From the NCBI GenBank assembly GCA_964514305.1, contig CAZEQD010000033.1, positions 1 to 22,553 of the forward strand: a DNA stretch of 22,553 nt. Reading direction: 5' to 3'. The DNA is from CAZEQD01 sp964514305. Lineage in GTDB: Bacteria > Acidobacteriota > Aminicenantia > Aminicenantales > Aminicenantaceae. A program made the translations under genes and the position numbers. The notes below the pieces were generated by a model that saw only the letters and a list, made by a program, of their open reading frames with translations, was not told where the DNA came from and made no database searches. Positions 15,164-22,486 of this stretch are shown one piece after another. Positions within the stretch are counted from its first letter, which is position 1, and each line of letters starts with the position of its first letter.

Positions 15164-15568
15164 TTATTCTTTACTGTTTATGGGGACAAATTTATAGCCG
15201 TAGCATATAATACCTGACTCTCCCTCCTCGTAAATCTTCCTGAATTCGATCTTTACCCTCTGACCTATTTTTAAATCTTCAAACTCACAATCGACAATTT
15301 GAGCCGTCAACTTAACCCCATCATCAAGTTCAATAATACCTATAGCATAGGGCGCTTGATCCACAAATTGATGGGGAGGTACACGGATTACGGTATAGGA
15401 AATAATCTTGCCTGATTCAGACAGCTTAGCTGGCACCAATTCCTTTTGGCCACATTGAGGACAGAGGAGACGAGGGGGAAAAAAAGTCAGATTGCAGGCT
15501 TGACATTTATTTGCCTCCAGACGATATCTTTGAGGAATCTCTCTCCAGTATCTTGCTGGTGTTGGCAT
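15164..15568 (-). CDS. DUF35 OB-fold/zinc-ribbon acyl-CoA-binding protein
   Basis: This 134-residue protein has an N-terminal rubredoxin-like zinc ribbon with four cysteines (C22, C25, C36, C39) followed by an OB-fold (about 45-130; GKIISYTVIRVPPHQF and PYAIGIIELDDGVKLTAQI are typical). DUF35 proteins are partners of thiolases. In the structurally characterised archaeal acetoacetyl-CoA thiolase/HMG-CoA synthase complex, a DUF35 subunit bridges the two enzymes and helps channel acetoacetyl-CoA. Here it directly follows the thiolase and HMG-CoA synthase genes, spaced by nine bases with a clear AGGAGGA ribosome binding site, so the same scaffold role is expected. Confidence 0.87.
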   Translation of the reverse strand: MPTPARYWREIPQRYRLEANKCQACNLTFFPPRLLCPQCGQKELVPAKLSESGKIISYTVIRVPPHQFVDQAPYAIGIIELDDGVKLTAQIVDCEFEDLKIGQRVKIEFRKIYEEGESGIICYGYKFVPINSKE

Positions 15569-15577
15569 TTTATCCTC

Positions 15578-16732
15578 CTATTCCCTTTCAAAAATATGAA
15601 CCAGAGAGCTTCCGCCGCTGCCGCCCATATTCTGGGTCATGCCCACTCTGGCTCCTTTAACCTGCCTTTGACCAGCTTCTCCTCTGAGCTGTTTGACAAT
15701 CTCTACCACCTGAGCTATTCCAGTAGCTCCTACTGGATGACCTTTAGCTTTCAAACCGCCACTGGTATTAACCGGAATTTTTCCCTCAAGGAAAGTAATC
15801 TCATCTTCCAGAGCTTGACCGCCTTTTCCTCGCTCTACCAGGCCCAGGGCTTCCATAACACAGATTTCAGCGATCGTAAAGCAATCGTGAACTTCGACTA
15901 AATCAATATCCTCCGGCTTTTTATCAGCCATAGCATAGGCCTGTTTGGCCGCCTGATAGGTAGCCTCCAACCAGGTAATATCTTTCCTGGAAGCGAGGGC
16001 AATAGTATCAGTAGCATGACCAAAACCAATGATTTTAATGACTGGTTTCTTCAGCTGACGAGCCTTTTCAGCCGGGCAAAGAACGGCAGCTGCAGCTCCA
16101 TCTGTTATCGGAGAGCAGTCAAGAATCCTGAGAGGATCAGCCACTAAAACCGAATTAATAACTGAATCAACTGTAATCTCGAACTGAAATTGGGCCAAAG
16201 GATTTCTGGCCCCATTATGGTGGTTCTTAACAGCCACTAGAGCCAATTGCTCTCTGGTTGTCCCATATTTCTCCATATGAGCCCGGGCAATCAATGCATA
16301 AAGCCCAGGAAATGTCAGGCCGTGGTAGCCTTCATATTCCCGGTCAGCAGCCGTGCCCAGAGCATAGGTAGCCTCATGGCCATCAACATCAGTCATCTTC
16401 TCCACCCCACTGACCAAAACGATATCACTCATGCCTGAGGCTACTTCCATAAAGCCCAGCTTTAAAGCCAGACCACCTGAAGCGCAGGCAGTTTCCACTC
16501 TGGCCGCAGGCACAGGTGTTTGACCCAAATAATCGGCCAAGAGAGAAGCCAGATGTTCTTGGCCAACAAAGACGCCAGAAGACATCGAACCGACATACAT
16601 TGAATCAATATGATCAAGGCCGGCATCTTCCATAGCCAGAAGAGCTGTTTCCACAAAAATCGTCCTTAAAGATTTCGGCCAAAGCTCTCCCCATCTGGTC
16701 ATGCCTACACCAATAACCGCTACATCTCTCAT
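15578..16732 (-). CDS. Thiolase (acetyl-CoA acetyltransferase, archaeal/SCP-x type)
   Basis: This thiolase-fold enzyme of 384 residues probably condenses two acetyl-CoA to acetoacetyl-CoA or does the reverse. The nucleophile is in ETACASGG (C83), with the catalytic histidines in VHDCFT (H282) and GHPVGATG (H332). The pattern and length match the archaeal/SCP-x branch that pairs with DUF35, not the classical bacterial AtoB/PhaA type. The start has a good AGGAGG ribosome binding site overlapping the stop of the HMG-CoA synthase gene (spacing 10 bases), and the DUF35 gene follows closely. The three therefore form one translation-coupled unit. The expected function is one half of a channelled thiolase/HMG-CoA synthase complex. 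Confidence 0.87.
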   Translation of the reverse strand: MRDVAVIGVGMTRWGELWPKSLRTIFVETALLAMEDAGLDHIDSMYVGSMSSGVFVGQEHLASLLADYLGQTPVPAARVETACASGGLALKLGFMEVASGMSDIVLVSGVEKMTDVDGHEATYALGTAADREYEGYHGLTFPGLYALIARAHMEKYGTTREQLALVAVKNHHNGARNPLAQFQFEITVDSVINSVLVADPLRILDCSPITDGAAAAVLCPAEKARQLKKPVIKIIGFGHATDTIALASRKDITWLEATYQAAKQAYAMADKKPEDIDLVEVHDCFTIAEICVMEALGLVERGKGGQALEDEITFLEGKIPVNTSGGLKAKGHPVGATGIAQVVEIVKQLRGEAGQRQVKGARVGMTQNMGGSGGSSLVHIFERE

Positions 16733-16742
16733 TTTTTCCCTC

Positions 16743-17789
16743 CTATGGAGCCTTTCTTATTTTTTGGCGATATTTGGCATATTGGCCATAGCTCAAATAA
16801 TGCTTATTTCTTTCCAGCAATTCTCTTGTTTTGGGAGCCAGATCTCTAACCTCTTCAATTCTTTCAGTAACTTCAAAGATAAAAGCATCACTGCCTGCTC
16901 CTGAACCAAAGGAGACGATAAGAATCAACTCTCCTGGTTGAGCAATATCCAGAGTAGCCGTTAAGCCCATTGGCGACGAACCCGAATAGGTATTGCCCAG
17001 CTTGTTGACCAGCCAGCCTGGCTCTATCTGTTGTCGACTGAAGCCCAGTCTCTTACCTACTCGCAGCGGGAATTTACCGTTGGGTTGGTGAAAGACAACA
17101 TAATTGAAATCATCAGGTTTGAGGCCTGTCTTGTTCATAATTCCTTTAGCTGCACCCATGATGTGCTTGAAATAAGCTGGGTCTCCAGTGAATCGTCCTC
17201 CATGCTGAGGATAGTACTGGTATTCCCGCCGCCAAAAATCTGGGGTGTCGGTCATATAGGAATAAGTGCCTACAGTTTCAGCTAACAAATTATCGTTGCC
17301 AAAAATAAAAGCTGCAGCTCCGGCAGCAGCCGTGTACTCAAGGGCATCTCCAGGAGCTCCCTGGGAAGTATCCGCTCCCACAGCCAATCCATACTTAATC
17401 TCCCCCGCTTTAACCAGACTCAAGGCTACATACATTCCTTCTGTACCTGCTTTGCAGGCAAATTCAAAATCTGCCGTATGAGCTTCAGGTGTGGCTCCCA
17501 AGGCCTCAGCCAGGACAGTGCCTGAGGGCTTAACGGCATAAGGATGAGATTCTGAACCAACATAAACAGCTCCAATCATAGACGGCTCAATTTGGGCTCT
17601 TTTTAGAGCATTTTTAGCAGCTTCCACAGACATGGTAATTGTATCCTGATCAGGAGATGGTACTGACTTCTCTTCGATCATCAAACTCTTCTTATAATTT
17701 GAAGCATCTGCTCCCCAAACCTTGGCGATTTCCTCAACCTTTATTCTGTTCCGAGGGATATAGACCCCATAACCTACAATTCCAGCCAT
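16743..17789 (-). CDS. Hydroxymethylglutaryl-CoA synthase, archaeal type
   Basis: This 348-residue thiolase-superfamily enzyme condenses acetoacetyl-CoA with acetyl-CoA to HMG-CoA. It reads like archaeal HMG-CoA synthases throughout: GIVGYGVYIPRNRI (3-16), GSESHPYAVKP (78-88), the nucleophile region FEFACKAGTEG (C112), VFHQPNGKFP with the catalytic H234, and GNTYSGSSPMGL (265-276). Eukaryotic and bacterial MvaS enzymes are about 390-520 residues and differ in these motifs. It is the first gene of the acyl-CoA block, with a GGGAGG ribosome binding site. No HMG-CoA reductase or other mevalonate gene is in the window, so the direction of flux is open. Confidence 0.88.
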   Translation of the reverse strand: MAGIVGYGVYIPRNRIKVEEIAKVWGADASNYKKSLMIEEKSVPSPDQDTITMSVEAAKNALKRAQIEPSMIGAVYVGSESHPYAVKPSGTVLAEALGATPEAHTADFEFACKAGTEGMYVALSLVKAGEIKYGLAVGADTSQGAPGDALEYTAAAGAAAFIFGNDNLLAETVGTYSYMTDTPDFWRREYQYYPQHGGRFTGDPAYFKHIMGAAKGIMNKTGLKPDDFNYVVFHQPNGKFPLRVGKRLGFSRQQIEPGWLVNKLGNTYSGSSPMGLTATLDIAQPGELILIVSFGSGAGSDAFIFEVTERIEEVRDLAPKTRELLERNKHYLSYGQYAKYRQKIRKAP

Positions 17790-17899
17790 TATTTCCTCCC
17801 TTTCTGGATAAAAATGAAATATTTGAAAAGCACGATGAATATTAAGTGAAATAAGAAAAATATATAAAACATGTTGTCATAGATGACTATTTAAGTCAA

Positions 17900-18110
17900 G
17901 GAATTTAGGGCTCTACGACAAAAAGTGGGAATTCCTTGCGGGGTCAGACCTTCATAAGTTTCATAACTTTAATTTTTACAATAATTGTAATAACTTTTGT
18001 CCCCTACAAACCGACGAAATATATTAATAGAGAAGCATAATTTATGAAACTTATGAAGGTCTGACCCCATGTATATTACCCACTTTTTGTTATAGAGCCG
18101 GAATTTAGGG
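17900..18110. mobile_element. 191-bp inverted-repeat element with flanking direct repeats and a nested hairpin element
   Basis: The outer arms at 17909-17929 and 18079-18099 pair at 19 of 21 positions (starting ggctcta). The direct repeat ggaatttaggg occurs immediately outside on both sides (17900-17910 and 18100-18110). It overlaps the left arm by two bases, so the target duplication would be 9 bp (ggaatttag). Between the arms lies the complete 129-bp ggggtcagacc element. This looks like one small element inserted into another, or one composite element. The terminal ggctct is reminiscent of some IS ends (ISL3-like), but no transposase is present. Confidence 0.65.
17940..18068. repeat. 129-bp hairpin element with 27-bp perfect terminal inverted repeats (nested copy)
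   Basis: The arms at 17940-17966 and 18042-18068 are exact reverse complements, beginning ggggtcagaccttcataag. The whole element matches 10179-10307 except for two internal bases and the two terminal bases. It is non-coding. Confidence 0.9.
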
Positions 18111-18236
18111 ACAGAATCAATATTAGCGATTATTATCTTATGGGCTCGGATGGAGAGAAATCGCTACCTATAAGTATGACCTTATTCTTTATTAGCTATC
18201 ACGGCTTTGAGGATGCTTGCTATCTTCCAAAGTAAT

Positions 18237-18265
18237 TTGACATGCTCTATTTACATTTTTAGAAT
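18237..18265 (+). promoter_or_regulatory. Sigma-70-like promoter of the second sigma operon
   Basis: TTGACA at 18237-18242 and TAGAAT at 18260-18265 are separated by 17 bases: a perfect -35, the optimal spacing and a five-of-six -10. It points toward the sigma gene and would give a leader of about 115 bases. Confidence 0.5.
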
Positions 18266-18386
18266 GGAAAAAGACAATAGCTATAAACCCTTGAAGATAA
18301 AGCCAGCTGTTTCTTTTAAAATGAAAAAACCCCCAAAGCATAACCGAACTTTTCAGCTCCAAATTTCGTCTATCAGGATGAGTTGA

Positions 18387-18947
18387 GTGGAAATTCAAGA
18401 CATATTAAAACAATGCCTGGAAGGAAGACAAGGAGCTTGGGAAATGTTGGTTAATGCTTATTCTGGAAGGATATTTAATCTGGCTTATCAATTCAGCGGC
18501 ACCTTCCAGGAAGCAGAGGATTTAACTCAGGATATTTTCATGAAGATTTACATCTCCTTGACCAAATACGATTTCCAGAAGAACTTCAGTGCCTGGATCC
18601 TAACTCTGGCTAAAAATTACCTCATAGACCAATATCGAAAAACAAAATGGTCAAAAAAAAACAGAGACGATCTTCATCCTCATTACCTGGCCACAAATTC
18701 TGCCTCCGGCCCTGAAAACAGCCTGATAAAAGAAGAAAACAAAAAAATATTATGGCAGGCCTTAAACCATCTCTCTCCAGAAGTTCGCCTGACAGTAATT
18801 CTCAGAGACATCCAGGGAAAAAGCTATGAGGAAATTGCTGAAATTATGGAGCTTCCTTTAGGAACAATAAAATCCCGGGTAAACAGGGGAAGACTGCAGT
18901 TGGCCAGAATCCTCAAGGAAAATAAGGAGAAAGAGAATGGAATGTGA
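18387..18947 (+). CDS. ECF-type RNA polymerase sigma factor
   Basis: This two-domain ECF sigma factor has 186 residues. Region 2 (about 18-88) includes EAEDLTQDIFMKIYISL and FSAWILTLAKNYLIDQYRK. Region 4 (about 120-175) includes the helix-turn-helix KSYEEIAEIMELPLGTIKSRVNRGR. The start is GTG at 18387, preceded by an AGGATGAG-type ribosome binding site. A nearby ATG at 18378 runs into a stop, so GTG is the best choice. It overlaps the anti-sigma gene by 11 bp. This is a separate paralogue of the sigma at 9330-9959 and heads a five-gene envelope operon. Confidence 0.9.
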   Translation: MEIQDILKQCLEGRQGAWEMLVNAYSGRIFNLAYQFSGTFQEAEDLTQDIFMKIYISLTKYDFQKNFSAWILTLAKNYLIDQYRKTKWSKKNRDDLHPHYLATNSASGPENSLIKEENKKILWQALNHLSPEVRLTVILRDIQGKSYEEIAEIMELPLGTIKSRVNRGRLQLARILKENKEKENGM

Positions 18948-19434
18948 AAAAGCGAAAAAACTTCTCTCTTTTTATTTAGAGGATGAGCTTAGTGCCCAAC
19001 AAAGAAAGGAAGTTGAATCTCATCTCAAAAGTTGTCCTGGCTGTTCAGAGCTTTATTCTCTACTCCAACAAACTAAAGAATCGCTTTCGTCTTGGCCAGA
19101 GCTTGAAGTCAGACCTGAACTTCTCGACCGCCTTTACTCTATCCCTGAAAAAAAGAAAAGGTTCAAATTCAGCTTTTACTTTTTTCTGCGGCCATCTCTC
19201 CAGCCGATTCTGGCTGGAGTAGCCATCCTGCTCATGGTTATTTCTTTCTATGCTTTTAATCCTCAAAGAAAACAAATTAATCACATGATTAATTTCCGTC
19301 TCCATCGCAGCTACAGTCAGCTCGAAAAATTATATGCCAAAGCCGAATCTTTAACCGAGAATTTAGGTGCTTATAAAGATGAAATAATTGTCTCCATCCA
19401 CAAAAACAAACTGTGGGGGAAGAATGAAGATTAA
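18937..19434 (+). CDS. Zinc-finger transmembrane anti-sigma factor
   Basis: This 165-residue protein has the anti-sigma zinc-finger (zf-HC2/ZAS) motif in its first 40 residues: C3, then HLKSCPGC with H29, C33 and C36. A transmembrane helix follows at about 86-107, then a periplasmic segment of about 55 residues. It is expected to bind and silence the sigma factor encoded immediately upstream, with which it overlaps by 11 bp. Zinc-type anti-sigmas may respond to redox or envelope signals. Which applies here cannot be read from sequence. The gene that follows starts after 27 bases. Confidence 0.87.
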   Translation: MECEKAKKLLSFYLEDELSAQQRKEVESHLKSCPGCSELYSLLQQTKESLSSWPELEVRPELLDRLYSIPEKKKRFKFSFYFFLRPSLQPILAGVAILLMVISFYAFNPQRKQINHMINFRLHRSYSQLEKLYAKAESLTENLGAYKDEIIVSIHKNKLWGKNED

Positions 19435-19461
19435 AATATAAGATAAATATGGAGGTTAAGA

Positions 19462-19965
19462 ATGGAAGAAAAAGTTGTTATCAAAAAGCCCCCTAAATCT
19501 CCTGCTTTGGCTGGAGTTCTCTCCTTCTTTTTCCCTGGAGTAGGCACTCTTTACAACCGCCAGTTGTCCAAAGGATTGATTTTTATTGTCATCTTTGCTG
19601 GTTTGGTGACCATGCAGACTTCAGGTCAGGGCCAGCCTTTTTTAGGCATAATTCTTGCAGGCTTTTACATCTACCAGATAATTGATGCTGTCCAGACGGC
19701 TAAAAGCATCAACCGTCGTGTCCTAGAGGGAAAGGGCGAAGACATAGAAGAAGTAGAAGAATTTCCTGAAGCGGTAAAAACTGGTTCTATTTTCTGGGGA
19801 ATTGTCCTTATTGTCCTGGGTGTAGTCCTTCTTCTGGCAAATTTCGAAGTTATAAGCTACGACACAGTTTTTGATTTCTGGCCGGTAGTGGTAATTGTTA
19901 TCGGCTTTAAACTTATTTTCGATTATCTTTCCAAAAACAAAAAAGAGGATGAAAGGAGGCTCTGA
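19462..19965 (+). CDS. Membrane protein with TM2-like and LiaF-like (DUF5668) transmembrane domains
   Basis: This 167-residue membrane protein has two parts. The first (about 14-80) has the hydrophobic, glycine-rich ALAGVLSFFFPGVGTLYNRQLSKG signature of TM2-type domains. The second (about 107-155) has the GIVLIVLGVVLLLANF...FWPVVVIVIG pattern of the LiaI/LiaF-like transmembrane domain, repeated alone in the next gene. An acidic linker (EDIEEVEEFPE) joins them. The start is backed by GGAGG upstream. The stop overlaps the next start as TGATG. LiaF-type proteins modulate envelope-stress signalling in Gram-positives. Here the sigma/anti-sigma context suggests a similar sensing or accessory role, by inference. 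Confidence 0.75.
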   Translation: MEEKVVIKKPPKSPALAGVLSFFFPGVGTLYNRQLSKGLIFIVIFAGLVTMQTSGQGQPFLGIILAGFYIYQIIDAVQTAKSINRRVLEGKGEDIEEVEEFPEAVKTGSIFWGIVLIVLGVVLLLANFEVISYDTVFDFWPVVVIVIGFKLIFDYLSKNKKEDERRL

Positions 19966-20177
19966 TGGCCAAATATAAACAGCGGGATGCCTTAGCCTGG
20001 GGAATTATTCTTGTTTTTATTGGCCTCATTTTTCTTCTCTACAACATTGATGTTAAGGTCTGGGATTACCTAGCCCGCCTTTGGCCACTGATACTTATTG
20101 TTTGGGGACTATGGAAGCTTTATTTTGGAGTTAAAGAAAGTAAAGAAAAATCTCTAAGCAATCAGGACCAACCATGA
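19965..20177 (+). CDS. Small LiaF-like (DUF5668) membrane protein
   Basis: This 70-residue protein has two transmembrane helices (about 10-26 and 36-53), carrying the WGIILVFIGLIFLLYNI...LWPLILIVWGLWKL pattern. It is a stand-alone version of the C-terminal half of the protein encoded upstream, probably by duplication. It overlaps both neighbours (TGATG before, ATGA after), so it is translated with them. Function unknown beyond the operon context. Confidence 0.78.
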   Translation: MAKYKQRDALAWGIILVFIGLIFLLYNIDVKVWDYLARLWPLILIVWGLWKLYFGVKESKEKSLSNQDQP

Positions 20178-21472
20178 AAGCCAAAGAAGTTATAGTTTTG
20201 ATTCTTATTATTGGAGCCGGCATCTTTTTTTACTATGCCCAAACTGGAAAGCTTGATCTCAATTGGGAAATTGACGGGCATTTCCTCTTCCGCTATAAGG
20301 AATTTACTTTTGAAGAAACAGAGCAAATTGAAGGGCCTCTGCCCTCACTGATCAAAATTAATAACGCCCATGGTCAGGTAGAGGTTCAGAGTGATCAGGA
20401 AGAAAAGATCACTATTTCTTTTCAAAAAATCATCTGGAGAAAAAATGAAGAACAAGCTGAACAGGTCTCTAAGCAGTTGAAGATGAAAATAGATAGAAAT
20501 AAAAACCAACTAAGTCTATCCACCAATCGTGATGAATTCAGGAGAAAAAATTTTAAGACCAATTTCCTCCTAACTGTCCCAGCTAAGACGAAAATAGAAG
20601 TCAGCAATTCCTACGGATTAGTCAGAGTTTCCCAAGTAGGAGAAACGTCTATCAGCAACCGTCACGGCCAAGTCATTGCTTCAGATATTGCTGGAAACCT
20701 TACTATTTCCAATAGTTACCAAAAGGTAGAAGTAGCCAAAATAGAAGCTGACTGTCAGGTGGAATCCAAACATGCTCCTCTTTTTCTGGAAGGAATTAAG
20801 GGGAAGACTGAAATAAAAGACCGCTATGGCCAAATTAAAGTCGAGGATGCCCAAGGTCCAGTAAAAATCACTGGTTCTCATTCTCAGGTTTCAGCTCAGA
20901 ATTTAGCAACAGACCTAACTATTGAAACTTCCTATAAAGACATAATCTTACTCAAGGTGGGCCCAGTCAAAATTACAAATAAACATGCTCAGATAATTAT
21001 CGATGGAGCTCAAGGCCCCCTAGAGATTAACCACAGCTACGGTCAAATTAAACTAAACAACCTCCAGGGAAATATTATTATTGAGGGGAAAAATATGGGG
21101 GTGAAAGCCAGGTCGATTGAAGCTCAAAAAATATACATTTCTTCCTCCTACAAGAATATTGAACTAGCTGAATTTAAAGGGGAAACCTCTATTTACCTTG
21201 CCCATGGAGCCGTCAGCCTCAAGCCAGCCCCTCTTACAGGACCTATTAAAGTAGAAGGGCGTTATACAGATATTAAGCTCTTCTGGCCTTTTAAAGAGAA
21301 ATATCCTTTTGAAGCTCAGGCCAAATCTGGAGAAATTAGATGGAATTTGCCGGCTAAAATCTTTAAGGAAGAAAAAAACAGTTTAACTATAGCCAAGGCT
21401 TTTGTTCAAGAAAAAGAAAAACCATCAATTTTTCTGGCCACCAGCTACGGCACCATCAGCGTAGAAGAATAA
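20174..21472 (+). CDS. Envelope protein with beta-helical DUF4097-like repeats
   Basis: This 432-residue protein has an N-terminal hydrophobic segment (5-22), a signal peptide or anchor, followed by a beta-rich body. From about residue 60 it shows strands of the type I.N.(H/Y)GQ(I/V).V, as in DUF4097/putative adhesin domains, which form a beta-solenoid. Between residues 147 and 364 the key position recurs about every 18 residues and alternates Tyr and His: Y147, H164, Y182, H200, Y218, H236, Y254, H271, Y289, N307, Y326, H344, Y364. It is the last gene of the ECF sigma operon and overlaps the LiaF-like gene by four bases. It probably acts outside the cytoplasmic membrane. The ligand and precise role are unknown. 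Confidence 0.75.
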   Translation: MKAKEVIVLILIIGAGIFFYYAQTGKLDLNWEIDGHFLFRYKEFTFEETEQIEGPLPSLIKINNAHGQVEVQSDQEEKITISFQKIIWRKNEEQAEQVSKQLKMKIDRNKNQLSLSTNRDEFRRKNFKTNFLLTVPAKTKIEVSNSYGLVRVSQVGETSISNRHGQVIASDIAGNLTISNSYQKVEVAKIEADCQVESKHAPLFLEGIKGKTEIKDRYGQIKVEDAQGPVKITGSHSQVSAQNLATDLTIETSYKDIILLKVGPVKITNKHAQIIIDGAQGPLEINHSYGQIKLNNLQGNIIIEGKNMGVKARSIEAQKIYISSSYKNIELAEFKGETSIYLAHGAVSLKPAPLTGPIKVEGRYTDIKLFWPFKEKYPFEAQAKSGEIRWNLPAKIFKEEKNSLTIAKAFVQEKEKPSIFLATSYGTISVEE

Positions 21473-21520
21473 CAGACGGCGTAGACCGTAAAGAATAAAG
21501 AGTGAGGATTTAGGGGGAGG

Positions 21521-21540
21521 GACTGCTGTCCCCAGCAGGG
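21521..21540 (+). repeat. Divergent CTGCTG/CAGCAG palindrome
   Basis: The arms gactgctg and cagcaggg surround tccc, with six of eight stem positions pairing. It lies between the convergent ends of the DUF4097-like gene and the unknown gene. No T-run follows, so terminator function is doubtful. Confidence 0.5.
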
Positions 21541-21589
21541 CGCAAAAACGTAAAGCGTAAAAGACAAAGGGTGGTATGTAATTATTAAA

Positions 21590-22486
21590 TCAGCGCTGGC
21601 TTTTTAAGTCATATATTTTCTGAGTTAAAAAACCATTAACCTTGATATTGAAATAGGAAATTATGTTAGCCAGGTCTTTTTTATATTTGGTAACATAGCG
21701 GACAAAATCTATTTCTTTTTTATAACGGAGAAGGCTTTCAAATTCAGCCACCTCATCATTAAGTTCTATTAAATAATGGTTGATTGTCCGGTATTGAGCA
21801 TTGATGTCAATCAAATCCTCTCCGGTAAAATTATCTATATTAAGATAAGGGGGAAGAGACTGCAATATTTGGAGGCTTTCCTTGCGCAGTTCATTGACTG
21901 ACTCTTTAATCTCCTGAAAATAGGATTTATAGGCAAGTGGATTTTTAAGCTTTTCTTCAGCTCTGTCCAACAATGTCTCATATTGATCCTTAATAGAAAG
22001 AATGAATTCTCTAACGCCAAAATATTTTCTTTTAAAATGAAAAAGATCTATGAAATCCCGGCCGATATAGATTTTATCTTTGTAATGAGTCATCAATTCT
22101 CGGGGAGAATGAGTATAAAATTTAATCTCATATTTCCTCCCCCCCGAATCCCTCTCCCTTAAACGGGCCAATACCAGGTAATTATTCTGTTCTATAAAAT
22201 AGCTGTTAACATCTAAAAGGACAGAATAGGCAGCTAGATTCTGAATGATATACTCCTTAATATAATTAAGGATGAATTCTTTCTTCTGAATAAAATCATT
22301 AATTGTTTCGTTGGGAGTGGGGTTGATGACTGAATAGGAGGGAGAAAGAAGATAAAGGACAGGGCCTGTGCCCAATTCCAGATAAAGATTTTTCAACACT
22401 TTCTGGTGCAAATCATCGAGAAGAAAAGAAAGAAGCGGAGGAAGCTTTTTCACCTCAAGTTTAGATAGTTCTTCAATTTCGTTCAT
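21590..22486 (-). CDS. Protein of unknown function, mostly helical
   Basis: I do not recognise this 298-residue protein. It is cytoplasmic by appearance (no signal peptide from this start), rich in Glu, Lys, Leu and Tyr. It has a mixed N-terminal part (about 1-150) and a long helical C-terminal half (about 165-298) likely to form coiled coils. I chose the ATG at 22486. A longer frame to 22522 adds MILFFYLLEIPK, which looks like untranslated leader, though neither start has a strong ribosome binding site. It faces the sigma operon tail to tail, and its upstream neighbour lies outside the window. Codon use resembles the surrounding genes, so it is probably a real gene. Confidence 0.65.
   Translation of the reverse strand: MNEIEELSKLEVKKLPPLLSFLLDDLHQKVLKNLYLELGTGPVLYLLSPSYSVINPTPNETINDFIQKKEFILNYIKEYIIQNLAAYSVLLDVNSYFIEQNNYLVLARLRERDSGGRKYEIKFYTHSPRELMTHYKDKIYIGRDFIDLFHFKRKYFGVREFILSIKDQYETLLDRAEEKLKNPLAYKSYFQEIKESVNELRKESLQILQSLPPYLNIDNFTGEDLIDINAQYRTINHYLIELNDEVAEFESLLRYKKEIDFVRYVTKYKKDLANIISYFNIKVNGFLTQKIYDLKSQR

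Larger units (their letters stand above)
17790..18386. other. Divergent intergenic region between the HMG-CoA synthase and sigma-factor genes
   Basis: These 597 bases separate divergently transcribed operons and contain no supported gene. From left to right they hold the leader of the HMG-CoA synthase gene with a small gtcat-ag-atgac palindrome (17877-17888), a nested pair of inverted-repeat elements (17909-18099), and a sigma-70-like promoter (18237-18265) facing the sigma gene. Confidence 0.8.

Noticed and set aside
17877..17888. Palindrome gtcat-ag-atgac as an operator for the HMG-CoA synthase operon
   Set aside because: Arms of five bases are too short to claim an operator without a second copy or a known regulator nearby.
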